A stretch of 64,000 nucleotides of DNA from Tribonema minus (taxonomy: Eukaryota; Sar; Xanthophyceae; Tribonematales; Tribonemataceae): the NCBI GenBank assembly GCA_017506865.1, contig JAFCMP010000040.1:310001-374000 (forward strand), given 5' to 3'. The notes under the pieces were generated by a model. The model did no database searches, was not told the origin of the DNA, and saw only the letters and a program-made list of their open reading frames with translations. Below are positions 1-12,813 of this stretch, piece by piece (positions within the stretch are counted from its first letter, which is position 1; the number at the start of each line of letters is the position of its first letter). Position numbers and translations under genes: made by a program.

Positions 1-34
1 AGTAGGCAACCTGGTCATATGTCTATCTTAACAG

Positions 35-1008
35 ACAACATGCAAAAGAGCTGTTGCGTCAAGCACCACGCAAAGAAGTACCAGCTAAGACCTGCCCCTC
101 CCAGACTCCACCTGCTGCCCCCTGCGGTGGTATGGTATGTCTTTTCGTGAGTGTCATCATGCTGTGGCTGTGCCGTGTTGATGCATCAGCTGTTGGCCCT
201 TGCTGTGCACACCCCCACATGTTTATATGGTTATCAATCATGTGTCGCTTGGCAGCAGAGAGGGCTATATGTCAGAGCTCTTTACATGTCCACATGTCAT
301 AGTTTAGTTGTCATGACAAGCAACAATAGGCACCAATACTGGGTTATCACGCAGAGCAATCCTGTTGTCAATTATTGTCAAAGCGTCACAATTACACTCC
401 TGATTAAAGCCACATTCAGTTTCAAGAACATGACTGTTTTATCAATGTACAGCAATGCAAGATACAGTGAAGGCTCAGAGCGTGTTTGCTTGTACCTCTA
501 AACCCTCATCCTGTGCTGTGCGGTACTGTGCTGTTTGCTCGTTTTGTGTTGCTTGCATCGACTTGCAGGGCCGCTTTCGTGCAGCCCTGAAGGCATGGCG
601 CGCCATCAAGAGAATCCAGAAGCCTTGGCGCTGTCTTGAGCTGCGATACCTTGGGTCAGTAATGCCTTTTGAGATCACAGCACGATAGCGCGCATGCTTG
701 ATGGGGTCCTAAGCACTGAAATCGTGATGAACGTATATCATGCACATGCTTTAAGTCCTTTTGAACGCAATGAATGCGTGTTGTTGCAACGGGTAGTACG
801 CTTTTGTGGATTGGTGATGAGAACATGCCTCACCTGTACCTGTCCTGCCTCTTGTTGTCTCCTGTCAATGACGCGATGTCCCTGTTTTCTTTTTCCTCAT
901 GTACCCAGGCGCAAGTGTCGGTTACTGGAGGCCTTCACGCAGCAAGTCATGTGGGAGTCTGGCACCGCTCTACTGCTGCTCAAGTTCCTCAACGAGACCT
1001 CTCCCTAA
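35..1008 (+). CDS. 3' part of an unrecognised spliced gene (enters from the left)
   Basis: Three exons fit together in phase: 35-134, 569-654 and 909-1008. Each starts after an AG acceptor. Exon one ends at a good GTATGT donor and exon two at GTCAGT; the last ends in TAA. The joined peptide reads about 95 residues. It is basic in the middle (GRFRAALKAWRAIKRIQ, then PWRCLELRYLG), then runs through RKCRLLEAFTQQVMWESG and ends in LLLLKFLNETSP. I do not recognise the family and see no catalytic motif. The Trp- and Arg-rich central segment resembles an amphipathic helix, which is only an inference. The 5' part lies outside the window. The main support is that the phases close exactly (100 nt, 86 nt, 100 nt) and the last two exons have protein-like composition. 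The intron calls could be wrong. Confidence 0.35.
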
Positions 1009-1595
1009 GGGATGATGGGGGGGGCATACTTTGTCCAACAACGACATTCTCGCAGGAAGGAGTGATGATGCTGTGCGCAAACCAGCAGCACGCACACTGT
1101 TGTGCAAGCATGGCACATGTGTGTGCTAGCTGGCATCACGGACCCAGCATTCTTGATTTTATTTACAAAGTTAGGTAGCCATCAATATGTGTCCGTGCTT
1201 TCTGAAGTCAAGTTGGAAGCATGTACCCCGCAGTGCGTCAATGGGCCACGTTTGTGCAGCGTCAGCTTGAGGTTGAAGGCATGCACCGGTCCACTTTCTG
1301 TCGTGAGGCTGTGGGTATGCTCAGGCAGGCACATTGAGGTACCTACAAACAATAGAAACCTTAGACATGGTGTCACATAGCAGTGGGAACTGGCTGGCCT
1401 GTGCCCAAGTGATGACAGTGCATGAAACATAACGGTTTGTCATTTCACATCATGCACACCAGAGGTCCTTTCAAGAAATACACTACAAGCTCGCGATTAC
1501 ATGACACTGGTGGCGTTCTTCTTTTCATGTTGAGCCTCTTTTGGCTCTGCCCTGTTTCATTGCTCATTACTTGGGTTGCACCCATGCAATAAACC
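1009..1595. other. intergenic region between convergent genes
   Basis: I see no gene here. It separates the 3' end of the left + gene from the stop codon of the coiled-coil gene on the - strand. It contains one copy of a short dispersed repeat (1529-1575), described separately. Confidence 0.5.
1529..1575. repeat. short dispersed repeat, copy 1 (second copy at 21300-21350)
   Basis: About 47 bp that reads TTGAGCCTC, then GGCTCTGCCCT, then ATTACTTGGG. The same order of blocks occurs at 21300-21350 with a few mismatches and small indels. Both copies lie just past the stop codon of a gene, but on opposite strands relative to it. They could be remnants of a small mobile element or a duplicated 3' flank. 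Confidence 0.4.
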
Positions 1596-4500
1596 TCAAA
1601 AAGGCTTTTTGGGCAAGGTAATTCGCTGCATGATGGCGTCATGTGCCGCTGGTGTGGCTCCCACACCTGCCTGCCGGAGTGCGTGCGCCAGCTTGAATGC
1701 AGGGTTTGTGAATACAGTCTTTGCGTCATACCCAAACATGGGGTGATGACCCCTAGCTGTTTCTATGTGTTCAAACTGCGCGGCGTGCGCAGCAGCAGCG
1801 GCCGTCATCTTCAGCACATCTGCTCGTGCATTGACAATGGCGTCACGGTATGGCACGCTACATGCAATCTGCCTGATGAGCTCCTGGCGTCTGGCCTCTT
1901 CCTCCTCACGAGCCACTTGTTGCTGTGCCAGCAGTTCACGTTGTTGCTCTGCTTGCTGAATTCTAAAGTCAACCCTCTTGCAGTTGTGTACCATGCGATC
2001 CGCGCGCTCCGCTCGTTGTAGTTTGGCCAGCGTCGCATGACGTTTTTGTGCTTCTGTCTGTTCTTTCTGCCGCTTTCTGTAAGAGGAGGTGCATTAAGAA
2101 GACAACATGCCATCATACAGCAGCACAAGACACACAACGCAGATGCAAATAATTGATTCAATACCAGCAGGATGTTTCATGGAAGTAGACGACAAGACCG
2201 GCCATTTCACTTGCAAGTTGCCTCTGTCTTCAACTGTATCTGTGACAGTGGTCCTAATGCATGCAGGCGTTGCCCACCCCAAATAACAGCAACTGCCACA
2301 TGACTGCGAACGCTGTTTTTCAAGTAGAAGTACATAATGGTACATAATAAACACCAGCTGCTCGTTAGCACCGAGAGGTGCGGCAGCGCTTGCGGTGGCG
2401 CTGATGGTGGCGAGGGTGCATCAGGCAGCTAGGGGATGGGAGATGCTGGCTCTGACTGTGAGCAGGAGCTGCGGAGTCGCGTGTGGTGAGGATACGGCTT
2501 TGGGCAGCAGCAGGGGATATTGGAACATGGGGATGCGGATAGCATCAGGGCACACTGCAGATCGTTTGCTTGAACACGCAAGAAAGAGAACCTCGGCCAG
2601 GCACGTCAGCGGCGTGCTTATGCAAGGAATCGAGGACCGGGCGCCTCTGGCCCAAATGTATACTAGAGGCATAACCGCGATCCTCCGGCGTTTTCGCTCA
2701 AGAGATGGAGACATCGGCTACGATAGGTGTGGCTCAGACTGGGTGCCGCTGTGTCTACCCCCCATGAGTCTAGTACAAGCCTGCAACGCAGGGCTCTAAG
2801 GGCCCGTCCGATTTTAGTTTTTTGCAATCTTATCCAACGCATCAAGCCCACCTTGGGGCTGCTATAAATACAAGATCATAAGTACATAATGGTTGGCTCT
2901 GCGGCCAGTCTGTGGCTGACAAAGGTTTGCAAGACAATTCTCGGGTCAGAGCAGTATTCATGTATCAATTCCTCTGTGATATGCGCTGCGCCAATATGTA
3001 CGCCAATGTGCCGAATTATTGTGACACAAGCATATCATGTTTCCTTTGTCAACATGTTTGTCTCATGTTTTCTTTGTCACCTTGTTTGTTTTCAAAAATT
3101 GCGCGAAAGAAACATTCAGGTGGCAACAAGCATGATGATTTACAGTGCAACTTGAAGTCCTGCATACGATCGGCTACAGGTACACAACAGCTTGACAGCC
3201 GATTTAAGCCTCTTGACACAGACCATCAGTACAAGTGCGTCGCAGAATAATGTGTGCACTGCATATTTACAGAGTCTACGGAAATCAATCGTGAGGTGGC
3301 GCAAGTGGCATGACCTTGCACAACAGGGCTGCATGATCTGAATCTAAAGTACTTAAAAGTTCAAGTGCTTGTGTAACATACTGGCTGGTCCTGCGTTTCC
3401 ACCAGATGGAGTGCGAGGATATTATAACATGACATGGGCGAAGGGACGACGTGTTGTGTTGTTGTCTTGCACCTGAACCTGTCGTTGTGCAACCAAATTC
3501 ATGCTTTGCAGGATGACATACCTGTGATATTCAGCCACTGCTGCATGCCGAGCTGCCGCCAGTTGCATCAAACGCTCCTGCTCTGCCTGCTGTGCCTCCA
3601 TGGCCGCCAGCTTATTTGCTGCAGCCATAGCGGCTGCTGCCTCATCCTGTCATGAAAGCACACGTTCCAAATTATTGGTTTCCAGACCAAGGCGACTTGC
3701 ATCCCTCTTGAGTTGAAACTGTTCAGACATTGCTCCATATCAACGGCTCCATCAATGCGCTATAGCTGTTGTTACTTGGGCATCACTGGCGCCAGCTGCC
3801 ATCACAATCCAATGTTGACGTGGTGTGGTTGTACAAGCATGTTGTGCCCATGGCGGACCAGAATGAATGTTACTAGACACACAAAGCAGAATGTACCGTC
3901 AGACGGTAGATGTAACCGCCAAGTAACGGACATTGCCGAGAACACGCTGATATGTGCTATGAAACTGCTGGGTCTGAACCCCGATCCCCATACCAGATGA
4001 TTGTGACAGAAGCCGGAACTGTCCATATTCTAACAGTGCAGATGCAAACGTTTACCACTTGTTACTTCTTATCTAAAGCATCACTGCGCTGGCTCTAGGA
4101 AGTAGTGCTCTTGGGATGCTTCATGTAGTATTCTATTCCACTTGGGACCATGAAAGTAGTACTACAGCTTGCAGTTTGCTTTTTTGCATGAAATGATGGC
4201 CATACTACGTGTCTCAGAAATGGCGCACTGCACATTGTCATGGTCGCATCTCAGCATAGGCTACGCGAGACTGCGCTGCACTTGTTGTTGATGTTGCATG
4301 ACCATAAGAGATATTGTGCAAGAATGACTGTGCAGGTTACCAGTGCCTGATGAAATGCAACATGATGACGCTCGAGTGTAAGCTTTCAATTCTCACCCTT
4401 GCCTCCTGTGCAGCACGCAGTACGCGCAATTTGTAGTGAAGGTCACGTTGGCGTGCAGCCTGTTCCTCCATTTCCCATTCACGTACTGCTGCCGCCTTGG

Positions 4501-5896
4501 CTGCGACCGCCGCTTCGTTGACATGCATCATCCCCCTCTGCTGCAGCTGCCTGACTGCATCAGCATATGTTGCCAGAAGCTGCGACCGCTTCCCTACGAC
4601 CAATGCATGCCTTCTGTGCCACTCAAGGTGTTGCTGCAGCGCTTCTCTGGAGCGATGAGGCAGTTGGTTGGACAACTGCTCCATAAGCCAACCATGCTTG
4701 CTCCTGCCATGCGCCGCAGATGAAACAACCCCTGGTGCTGCAGCTGCCTTGAGAGCTTTGAGAAAAACAAAGTGTTCCTGCTCCTGCCATCCTCCGTGTT
4801 GGCCTGCACTTGTTATAAGTGTCTGCATCTCTGCATCCAAAGCAGCCTGGTTGTCATCGCGGTCTTGTTGCAGCTGTCTAAGACTGCACATAATGTCTTC
4901 ACGAGCCATTACTACACTCAATGGTTCCTCAAGATTGGAGCTATCTGTGCCTACAGCTATGCCCAGTAGCGATGTGTCAGCACATGCTGTTTGCTGTCGC
5001 AGCAGCTGTAGAAACTCTCTTTGCTCCTGCTCCGCGGCCCCGCCTCTTGCACCGCTGTAATGATTGTAAGCTTCCTCTTTGTACCAAGCCACTATCAGCT
5101 GCCGAGAATCATTGACATTTAATGTGATTTGATGGTCCAGTTGGGACAGTTGATGACCCTCCTCTGTCAGTTGCTCTCGACATATGTGCAGCTGTACAGC
5201 AATATCCGAATTTGCTTTGGGTAAGCAAGGGTCTTGCTGAGGTGTTGAAATGCTGGCCTTCACATATTTCCTGATGCCCTGTATGGCTGTCATGATCTGT
5301 TGTATAGCAAAGTCGTCGTCGCCGCACGTGCCATGAGGCTCAGCGTCAGCAAGTTCTGCTGCTACAAAGGGGTCAGTGAGCATGTCTGCAATGTTCGCCT
5401 CTGCAACTGCTAGAGCTTTCACTAGCTTCTGCTCAGTATCACGCAGATGCCGCCGCTCCTCATCCCAGGCGGCTTTGAGCCTGTTGTGTGTGCTGGCATG
5501 CTTGTGCTTTTGTGAGAAGGCGCTCAATTTCCTGAGAACTGCAAGGTGGTGACCACCCTCCTCAGCAAGTGCCGTAGCTGCCACGTTCTGTACAGACATC
5601 ATAAATATGGCGCATATCAGGTGGCAGGTAAGCTCAAGTACGTTGCAGGTCTCCGCAGACAAGCTATTGTGACACTGCTCAAGTGGCTTAGGTGCAGACA
5701 TCGCACTCGTCATGCGTACGACATAATTTGAATCCAAAGAGATGCCTGTGTTTACATGGTCAACGATCCATGCAGCCCAACAATGTATTGTATGAGAAGG
5801 CCAAGGTGCGAGGACGATATGCTCGTCGCAAGTGCTCACCTGCCCATCTGGCCCATACAAATCCGTGCGTCCTGCGACAAGTGTAATTGAGCACAT
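1596..5896 (-). CDS. coiled-coil protein, CCDC148/CCDC112-like
   Basis: Exons on the - strand are up to 5896-4397, then 3646-3522, then 2076-1596, and they join in phase (donors GTGAGA and GTATGT; acceptors GACAG and TACAG). The true start is uncertain: Met at 5713 (MTSAMSAPKPLEQ) is plausible, and a possible 54-bp intron follows it. The product of about 650-720 residues is mostly helical and rich in Gln, Glu and Ala. A central block with GWQEQEHFVFLKAL, then LPHRSREALQQHLEWHRR, looks like the Trp/His helical module I associate with CCDC112 and CCDC148 (coiled-coil proteins; CCDC112 is linked to centriolar satellites and cilia). The tail has a long basic/Gln coiled coil and ends with NPAFKLAHALRQAG and TLPKKPF, which resembles the end of CCDC148. 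A ciliary or centriolar role is inference only. Family call is moderate, gene call strong. Confidence 0.55.
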
Positions 5897-6957
5897 GGCA
5901 TCAGGTTGTCAGTGGACGGGGCTTCGTGCCACCAACAGCGACGCAGGCGGTCAACGACCCTCACCTCGAGCTAGTTTCGCCGCTCTGCCCTTCCTCTCAG
6001 CGCACATAGAGTTCCGCATCGATGGGTTCATCGACAGTGTCACACACTTCGGCACTTTAAGATCAAAACCGTTACGCAAACTGGTTGTGCAGTCATTGTT
6101 GTGTCAATTCTTAGCTCGGGCTGCTTGAGCCCTGGCAATTGTGGCAAAAAAGAAAAGATACACTGTGTGTTGCCAGGGACACTCCGAGACACACGCTGTG
6201 CACAGTTGGCAGAAAGACGCCTCACCGACTGCATTTGCGTTCTATAGAAGGGAATAAATGACCCCCACTGACTGTTGGCATCACCAACCACGCTTGGAAG
6301 TATTGATAGCTCAAGAGTGAATGGTAACATACTCTGAAGCGTGAACTTTAAAGACATCACTGCTACATCACATAATGCATGCCTGGGACATACTTGCGCG
6401 ACGCCTTCATCTTCATACCAATCACCTGTACTTTTATTAATTTCGGTTCGCAAGGGGCGCGAAAAGCCCTCTCTTTGGATGTGCACTCAATGCAACATTC
6501 CTTCTCCGAAGAGAGACTCAAACGCAAACAGGCTTCCCCCTCTTCACACTACCACCAACACCCCACAACCAAACCCTACTTAGGGTTGCCCAGCCGTGAG
6601 GCACACTTGTCCCGTCTTGAAAAAGATTTATGCAGGCCTGGGTCGCCTTTGACAGCGCCCAGAACTGAGGACCAGGCTGACACGTCTGAATCTGTACATT
6701 CGCATTGGAGATGATGTTTGATGAAATTCTGGGAATGCGCTGCTTGCATTCTTCTTTCATGTGCCTCACACACGTGCTAGTCAGAATGCCTTGCAATGCC
6801 CCAACCAAGGCAAGCAATTATTCACCAAACGAACCAAGTGCATACCTGCGACCACTTATGACCTAGCACGCAGTCCTGGCAGACTGATGATGATCATACG
6901 CACAATGCCTGCATGATGGGCGCAAATGGTCCAGATGACGTGTTGCAACGACTGTTA
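5897..6957. other. intergenic region
   Basis: About 1 kb between the coiled-coil gene start and the helicase stop, both on the - strand. It should hold the promoter of the coiled-coil gene and the 3' UTR of the helicase. I see no convincing exon; the open frames here lack recognisable motifs. Confidence 0.4.
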
Positions 6958-9900
6958 TTATTTGAGACGTGGCGCACATGAATTTGCAGCAGCAGGTGCA
7001 GTGGCCGCAGACTGCTTCCTGAATACCTGCGGTGCCAGCTCAGTCAGCCATGCCGGGTCAACTGCGGTGACACATTTCATGTACTGCTTTGATGTCTGCA
7101 ACACCTCTGCATACACAAGACATCGGGGCGGTGGGTTTTTGCCAAACAGGCAGCTGGTGGGGTGCAGGTAGACCTCTTTGCCACCCCTGACAGTCCTGTA
7201 ACAGCGGGCACTGCTCTGACCGCCGACTGCCACGGAAACAGCGGGCTGTCTGACAGCTACCTGCAGGGAGAGGCCCTTCGCTATGCAGCGCAGCAGCCTT
7301 TGCACTTCTGCACCGCAAGAGCTCTCGGGATCTCCACCAAGCCGCCTGAGTATAGTGGCCAGCTGTGAGCGGATGTCAAGCGCACGTGCTAGGCTCCGTG
7401 CGTTCAGGTAGTGCTGCTTGCACCAGACGCCGCCCTGCCCCTTGTGCATGTTAGCTTTGTAAGCCTCAAAAATCCCTGCCAAGCACGGCAAATCGCCGTC
7501 TGCAGACGCGAATGCTCTATGTGAAGCTGTCGCGCACGCCCTTTCCTCCTGATCCGTTGGCGTGAAGAACACATTGTCAGCTGACAGACAGCTCACTGCT
7601 GCAAGCACCTCCGCGGTGCACTCAAAAGCTGGCTCTGCGCTAGCCAGCAGCAAGTGGGAAAAGGTTGGGGCTAGGGGCAGCTGAGCAATGCGCCGCCCAT
7701 GGGGGGTGAGATCCCCAGCTGCATCCAGGGTGCCCAGCAAGTAGAGGGACTCCAGAGCAGCGATGAGGGCTGTGGGGGAGGGGGGGCTCACAAAGTCAAA
7801 TTGGTCTACCTTGTCGATGCCAATGACCTTGAGCTGAAGCACCACCTGAGACAAGTCTACGCGCTCAATCTCCGGTGGCGTGGATTGCGCAAGTGCCAGG
7901 AAGGTGGACTCTGTGTAGATGCGGTAGCATGCACCAGGGGCTTCACGGCCGGCGCGGCCTGCTCGTTGCTGTGCTTGGGATTTGCTCACTGGTACCACCT
8001 GAGATGCAATATTGGAGAAAACAAAGTGGCTATGCGTCGACATCATCCCATTTATGTATGCGAGCACAAAGAATGAGTAGTCTGTACATACATTTACGCG
8101 ATGAAAGCCTCAGTGGTTGCATGCACCAGATGTATGCACATGTAGATGCAGATGCACATGGTCATATCTTGTGACTCAACTCATACTATTGATAGGAACA
8201 AATCTGACATCCTGTGACACAATCGCCATCATGACAAATCTGAACTTGCAAGCGCAGTTCACCATATCCGCAAACATACATCTGCAGTTATCAACGCCTG
8301 ACTTGTCTGTCTGATTGATGGATGGAATGAAGAATTTGAGTGAGTGCAGATTATTGCCAAATCAACAACAGCACGCGAGCAATAGGCATTGCTCGCAGCA
8401 GAGCGGTCCCGCTTGATTGAAAAGAGTTTTATGTAAGCAGGTAAAAACTGGCAAGGCCTCTCCAGTGGACATCAAGAAAACATTTCAGTGACATGTGCCA
8501 CTGCAATTAGTGAGGTCACTTGCAAGCTAGGGCTATCAAGTCCACACTGAAGCTGAGATGATCATTGATAACGTCCAAGGTAGAACACTGTCATCCAGCA
8601 GAACGCACAAGTGAATCAATACTTAATTAAGTATGATTCTACATAGTAGATGTGAGCATGTGCTGAAGTCAGCATCATGCTTTTGTAATACTCTCAGAGT
8701 ACTATTGTTGGAACTGCACACATGCCCTGAGACTAATACTGTCGAACTGCACATTCAGCAGTTCATGGCCATGATCCACGCCTGACATGTCGGAGGTGAA
8801 CATGTTTGTGGTGGTGCCTGACTGTCATGACTGCATGCCGATGGTCATCTCAGTGTTGCTCTGAGGGTACAGAAACAGCATGTCCATGGCCACCTTCACG
8901 GATGGTTGGCAGGTGTGCCTCACTGTCATCACCATGTCACTCCATCTGGTCTCGACAATGCAAGTGAAACATTAACAGCACCAAACCATGCAGCTAATGG
9001 TCAGCAAATTGCTGATCGTCATCATCAACTTCAGTGAAAGTGCAAGCACAGTCATTAGTGTCTCACCTTGAGAGCTTCCATGCCTGCGCCTGCTACAACC
9101 GAGCGCTGCTTGACCAGGCCACAGTCTATGACATAACGCACGCCGCTGATGGTGATGGACGTCTCTGCAATGTTGGTGGCCAGCACAAACTTGCGCGTGT
9201 TGGGCGGCGCAGGTGTAAACGCCAGCAGCTGCTGTTCCTGAGGCAGCGCAGCAAAGACCTTCACCACCAGACCCTCCTGAAGCTGCGCCGCTGCCGCTGA
9301 AGGTGTTTCCGCTACTACTGCACCTACAGCTGCTGCCTCCTGCAGTGCCTCCCTGTGCAGCTTTGCCAGCCAGTCCCTCAGAAGCAGTGCCAAGTTGTCA
9401 ATGTCCTCCCTGCCTGGCAGGAACACCAGAACATCTCCTGGAGCCTCTTCTGCATGGATCTGCAAACACAGCGCACGGGAAGAAGCCTGAGAATACAGCA
9501 AATCCCAACTTGATGCATTACGAGTAACAAGTAATCGTGAGCTGCAAGTTGTCACTCCGTTCCTTACATACAAGCATCCAGCATGGAAGTCGCGCTGCTT
9601 CTACACCTGTGGGAAGCCAGCTGTGGCCATCATGACATCTCTTGCCTGCAGCTTGGTGCACCTCCGGGAGCGATGGTCAATTAGATGGACTTGAATATAC
9701 ATATGCGAATATACTCAAGCAGCAGGCAGCACAGCAGAAGTACTGCTGTCGTAGCATGCTTGTTCACACCAAAGTGCTGTTCGGTGCACCACGAATCTCG
9801 TGGCGGCTGCTAGTAGCAGTACATGGCATTGTTGTTAATGGCTGCCAACACCACGAAACCATGGAGTTTCCCTATCTGACCGTCAATAAGCTGCATCAAC

Positions 9901-10912
9901 CTGCTCTCGCACTGCCACAAGTCAAAGGCATCCGTCACACTTGTGACTGTCCTGTGCATTAGTCCGAGGTGCCCATCATTCTTGCGCGAGGACATCGTCA
10001 CCAGCAGCCACCATTGCCACTTGGAAGTCATTCTTGATCACCACAAATAACACAGTGTACGCAACTGAACAGTCGCCGTTTTGTATCCAGCACAAATTGC
10101 CCTTTGCATGTTGCATTGCAACATCATGTCCCATCGTGCCACAAGCTCACCTGTAAGCATGTCATCAACGCCGCATCAACATAGTCTGGCTGTGATTCTT
10201 CGGCATAATACACCTGCACCGGGTGTGTCCGCCCCGGTATACGAAGCTGCGCCGCATCCTTGAAGAACGCCGTGAACAAGCCCACGTCCAGAGTTGCCGA
10301 CATGACGATAACCCTGAGGTCATTTGGCCGCTTGTCTTGCAGTTTGCGTACCAGACCAAAGAGTATATCCGTCTGCAAGCTGCGCTCGTGAGCTTCATCC
10401 AGGATCAGCACGCTGTACGACTTGAGCATTGGATCTGCCATTGCCTCGCGAAGCAGCACGCCATCTGTGACGTACTTGACTCGCGTAGAGGGGCTCGTCT
10501 GATCGTCGAATCTGACGCTGTAGCCACATGTGTGGCCGAGTTCGCTGCCCATTTCTTCTGCCACGCGCTTTGCAACCGTGATGGCAGCCACTCTCCTCGG
10601 CTGGGTGCAGCATATGGTCCGGGGGCTGAGAGTCCCATTGCCGCTGCTGCCTTTATGCTTGCTGGCCAGGCCCGCGTCATAGAGGTACTGAGGTATCTGA
10701 GTGCTCTTTCCCGAGCCTGTCTCTCCAACCAACACGACTGTCCTGTGTGTCTTGACGGCCGTGACTATGTTGTCTCTATGCTGAAAGACAGGTAGTTGTC
10801 GCCTCACTTCCTGGTGCTGTCGAGGCAAACGCGGGGATGGCCGAGCTTTCTTGGTATGACGGAGACCGTTTGCAACCGCATCGGCGTCGCCCTCCGCTCG
10901 ACGGCGCTTCAT
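6958..10912 (-). CDS. DHX33: DEAH-box RNA helicase, DHX33-like
   Basis: Three exons (10912-10151, 9459-9067, 7998-6958) join in phase 0 to give 731 residues, close to the length I recall for DHX33 (about 700). Helicase motifs are all visible: GETGSGKST (about residues 63-71), TQPRRVAA, TDGVLLRE, DEAH (172-175), SAT (about 205), then TNIAETSIT and QRAGRAGR (396-403). HA2 and OB-fold regions follow (LLGTLDAAGDLTPHGRR; YLHPTSCLFGKNPP; VYAEVLQTSKQYMKCVTAVDP). The N-terminus has short basic patches (MKRRR, HTKKARP) that could be a nuclear or nucleolar signal. The family uses NTP hydrolysis to remodel RNA; DHX33 acts in rRNA synthesis and translation initiation. DHX40 or another DEAH member is the alternative, but the short N-terminus and C-terminal wording favour DHX33. 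All catalytic residues are present. Confidence 0.85.
8068..9066 (-). other. long intron of the helicase gene
   Basis: Most of the second intron (9066-7999). It is AT-richer than the exons. I see no second gene or structured element in it. Confidence 0.5.
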
Positions 10913-11056
10913 GGCTGTGTGTCACCTCGAACAACTCCGGAACAACTCCGGAAGTTTGACTTGAAGTTTGGTAATTTTTTTGTGTGAATAAAGACAAGTC
11001 GCCATGAGGTGGTGATACCGCCGACTATTGCTATTCTCAGCCCGGAAGGCTCGCTC
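10913..11056. promoter_or_regulatory. short divergent promoter region (helicase / RING gene)
   Basis: Only 144 bp separate the two start codons (96 bp if the RING protein starts at the upstream Met, 11009). Both promoters and 5' UTRs must lie here or overlap the genes. An imperfect direct repeat is visible at 10930-10955 (GAACAACTCCGGAACAACTCCGG in outline: two copies of AACAACTCCGG). No TATA box is obvious. Confidence 0.5.
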
Positions 11057-12813
11057 ATGGACGCACATATGGACGACGCTCGGTCAGAGCGCGGGCCAAG
11101 TGAGGAGAGGCACAGGCGTGATCACACCAACCAGGACGATATCACGGAGGTGAGAGAGATGCCCCCATCAGTGGGCTTGTCTGTGCAGCTGTCTCATTCG
11201 CGTAGTATCAAAGAAACTCAACTTTCTTGAGTCCCGGTCGTTTCTCAGAGGTTATCTCTTCCGCCTCTCTTTCGGCCGAGCGATAAGAGGATCACATGGC
11301 ACTGTGTGACTTCAGATATGGCATATTGCTGCATGGGGCTCCCCCACAGCTCATGCCTCAGTCCTGGCGAAGCATTGAAAGTGACGTCGTGTTTGGTCAT
11401 AGCATTTTGGCTCCAAGTAGACAACATTGGAGCTCCAATGTGCACCTTCCGATACATCCTTAAAAGGGAGGATGGTCAGCATACGCTAACCTCATCAGGC
11501 TCCTGATATCCTCTTGAGCATCTGTTGACTCTTGTGTGATTAGCTCATACAATTCATGAACATGTCCTTGGATCGTGTGAAATTTTACGACAACTTCCGA
11601 GAGGGATGCGACAGCTGCAAGCACTTCCCAGCATCCCTAGCTGAGCGAGTTCTTGTGGTGTTGAAAGACTGAAGCTTGTGAGTTGAGCTCACAAGCGTCA
11701 TCAGGGTTCGCCACTGAAAGCATATCACCCTAGTAGCTTCTGCTAACACTTTCTGCAAGACTGAAACCTTCTTTTGCACAGATGACTGGACTGACATGCA
11801 CAGTAACCATCCTGTCGATATACTTCATGAAGTACATAAAATGCAAGTTTGAAACTGACAAATGTACGTTGCCTTCTGACATGCTACGCCAGGTGCAGCA
11901 AGTGCCACCGCTGCCATTGCCGCCTCCGCCCGCACAGCATCCTGGGCGGCGCAGGCCAGCAACAAGCTACTGCACAGTATGGAATGTGATGATGTCGGTA
12001 CTAGCTCTCTTCTTCTGCTACATCATTCTCAACAGCTGGGTACAGTCATTCATCAGCGGGGATTTCAGGGGCCTCGCCATCAGCGTGTGCCTGCTTCTGC
12101 TGGCTAGCTTTGCGTGCTGGAAAAGCCGCAAAGTCTTTCTGCGCCGTGCCGCTTTGCGGGCTGCTTTGGCCAATGAGTTGAACTCAGGTGGTGATCAGCG
12201 CGCCGCCATGGGCATACCGGTTTCCGTGCGCAAATCCTATGAGGTCTTCAAGTATGAAGCACCCCTTCACCATGAGTCAAGTGCCCTGTCCGGTGCCGGT
12301 GCAACACAAGGTGGCGATTATGTTGAGGCGGGGTGCACCGCGCCCATGTACACCATAGGTGGGGTTGGGGTCGTCTCAGGTGTGCCTGTCACACCAGTGT
12401 CACCAGGTGAACATCAGTTGCATGCCTCAGCGGCAGCTCGCACAGCAGGGGGAGTCAGCGGACGCCTACATGACGCTAAAGCGCGACTGGGTGATAGCGG
12501 TACACAAGATGTGGAGCTGGGAGTCACTACCAGTACTGCTGTTGCTACCAGCGAGCTCCAGTGCGTAATTTGTCTGGGCGACTACACAACGGGAGAGTCA
12601 CTCTGCCGGCTTCCCTGCCCCTTTCAGCACGTGTATCATGTTGAGTGCATAAATCTCTGGTTGGATGGGCACTCAACATGCCCCTACTGCAAGTATGACC
12701 TGATGCTGGCAGCTGAAGAGGAGCAATCGCCGTCTGCAACGGCAATGCCACCTCGGGCTATTGCGACATCAGCAGGTAGCAACGCAGAGCCGACTTACTG
12801 GCCTGCTGTATGA
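11057..12813 (+). CDS. membrane RING-H2 E3 ubiquitin ligase
   Basis: Exon 1 (11057-11149, starting MDAHMDDARSERG, or in frame from 11009) ends at an ACGGAG/GTGAGA donor. Exon 2 (11893-12813) begins after CCAG and stays in frame to TGA. The protein is 337 residues. It has a proline-rich stretch (about 35-45), two likely membrane segments (about 60-80 and 91-107), a variable linker, and a C-terminal RING-H2 finger from about residue 255: CVIC, then C-x3-C-x3-H-x2-H-x2-C, then CPYC. This layout fits ATL- or RNF-type membrane ubiquitin ligases, which pass ubiquitin from an E2 to a substrate. The finger shows all eight metal ligands. Substrate and membrane are unknown. A plain ORF from 11782 also exists, but its first 37 codons are better read as intron, because the upstream exon is acidic, protein-like and in phase. 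Confidence 0.75.

Noticed and set aside
6040-6486. 148-codon - strand ORF between the coiled-coil and helicase genes
   Set aside because: No domain, no splice partner and average composition.
11782-11892. Upstream Met of the long RING ORF
   Set aside because: This segment is better explained as intron: an acidic exon at 11057-11149 joins in phase to VQQVPPLP at 11893.
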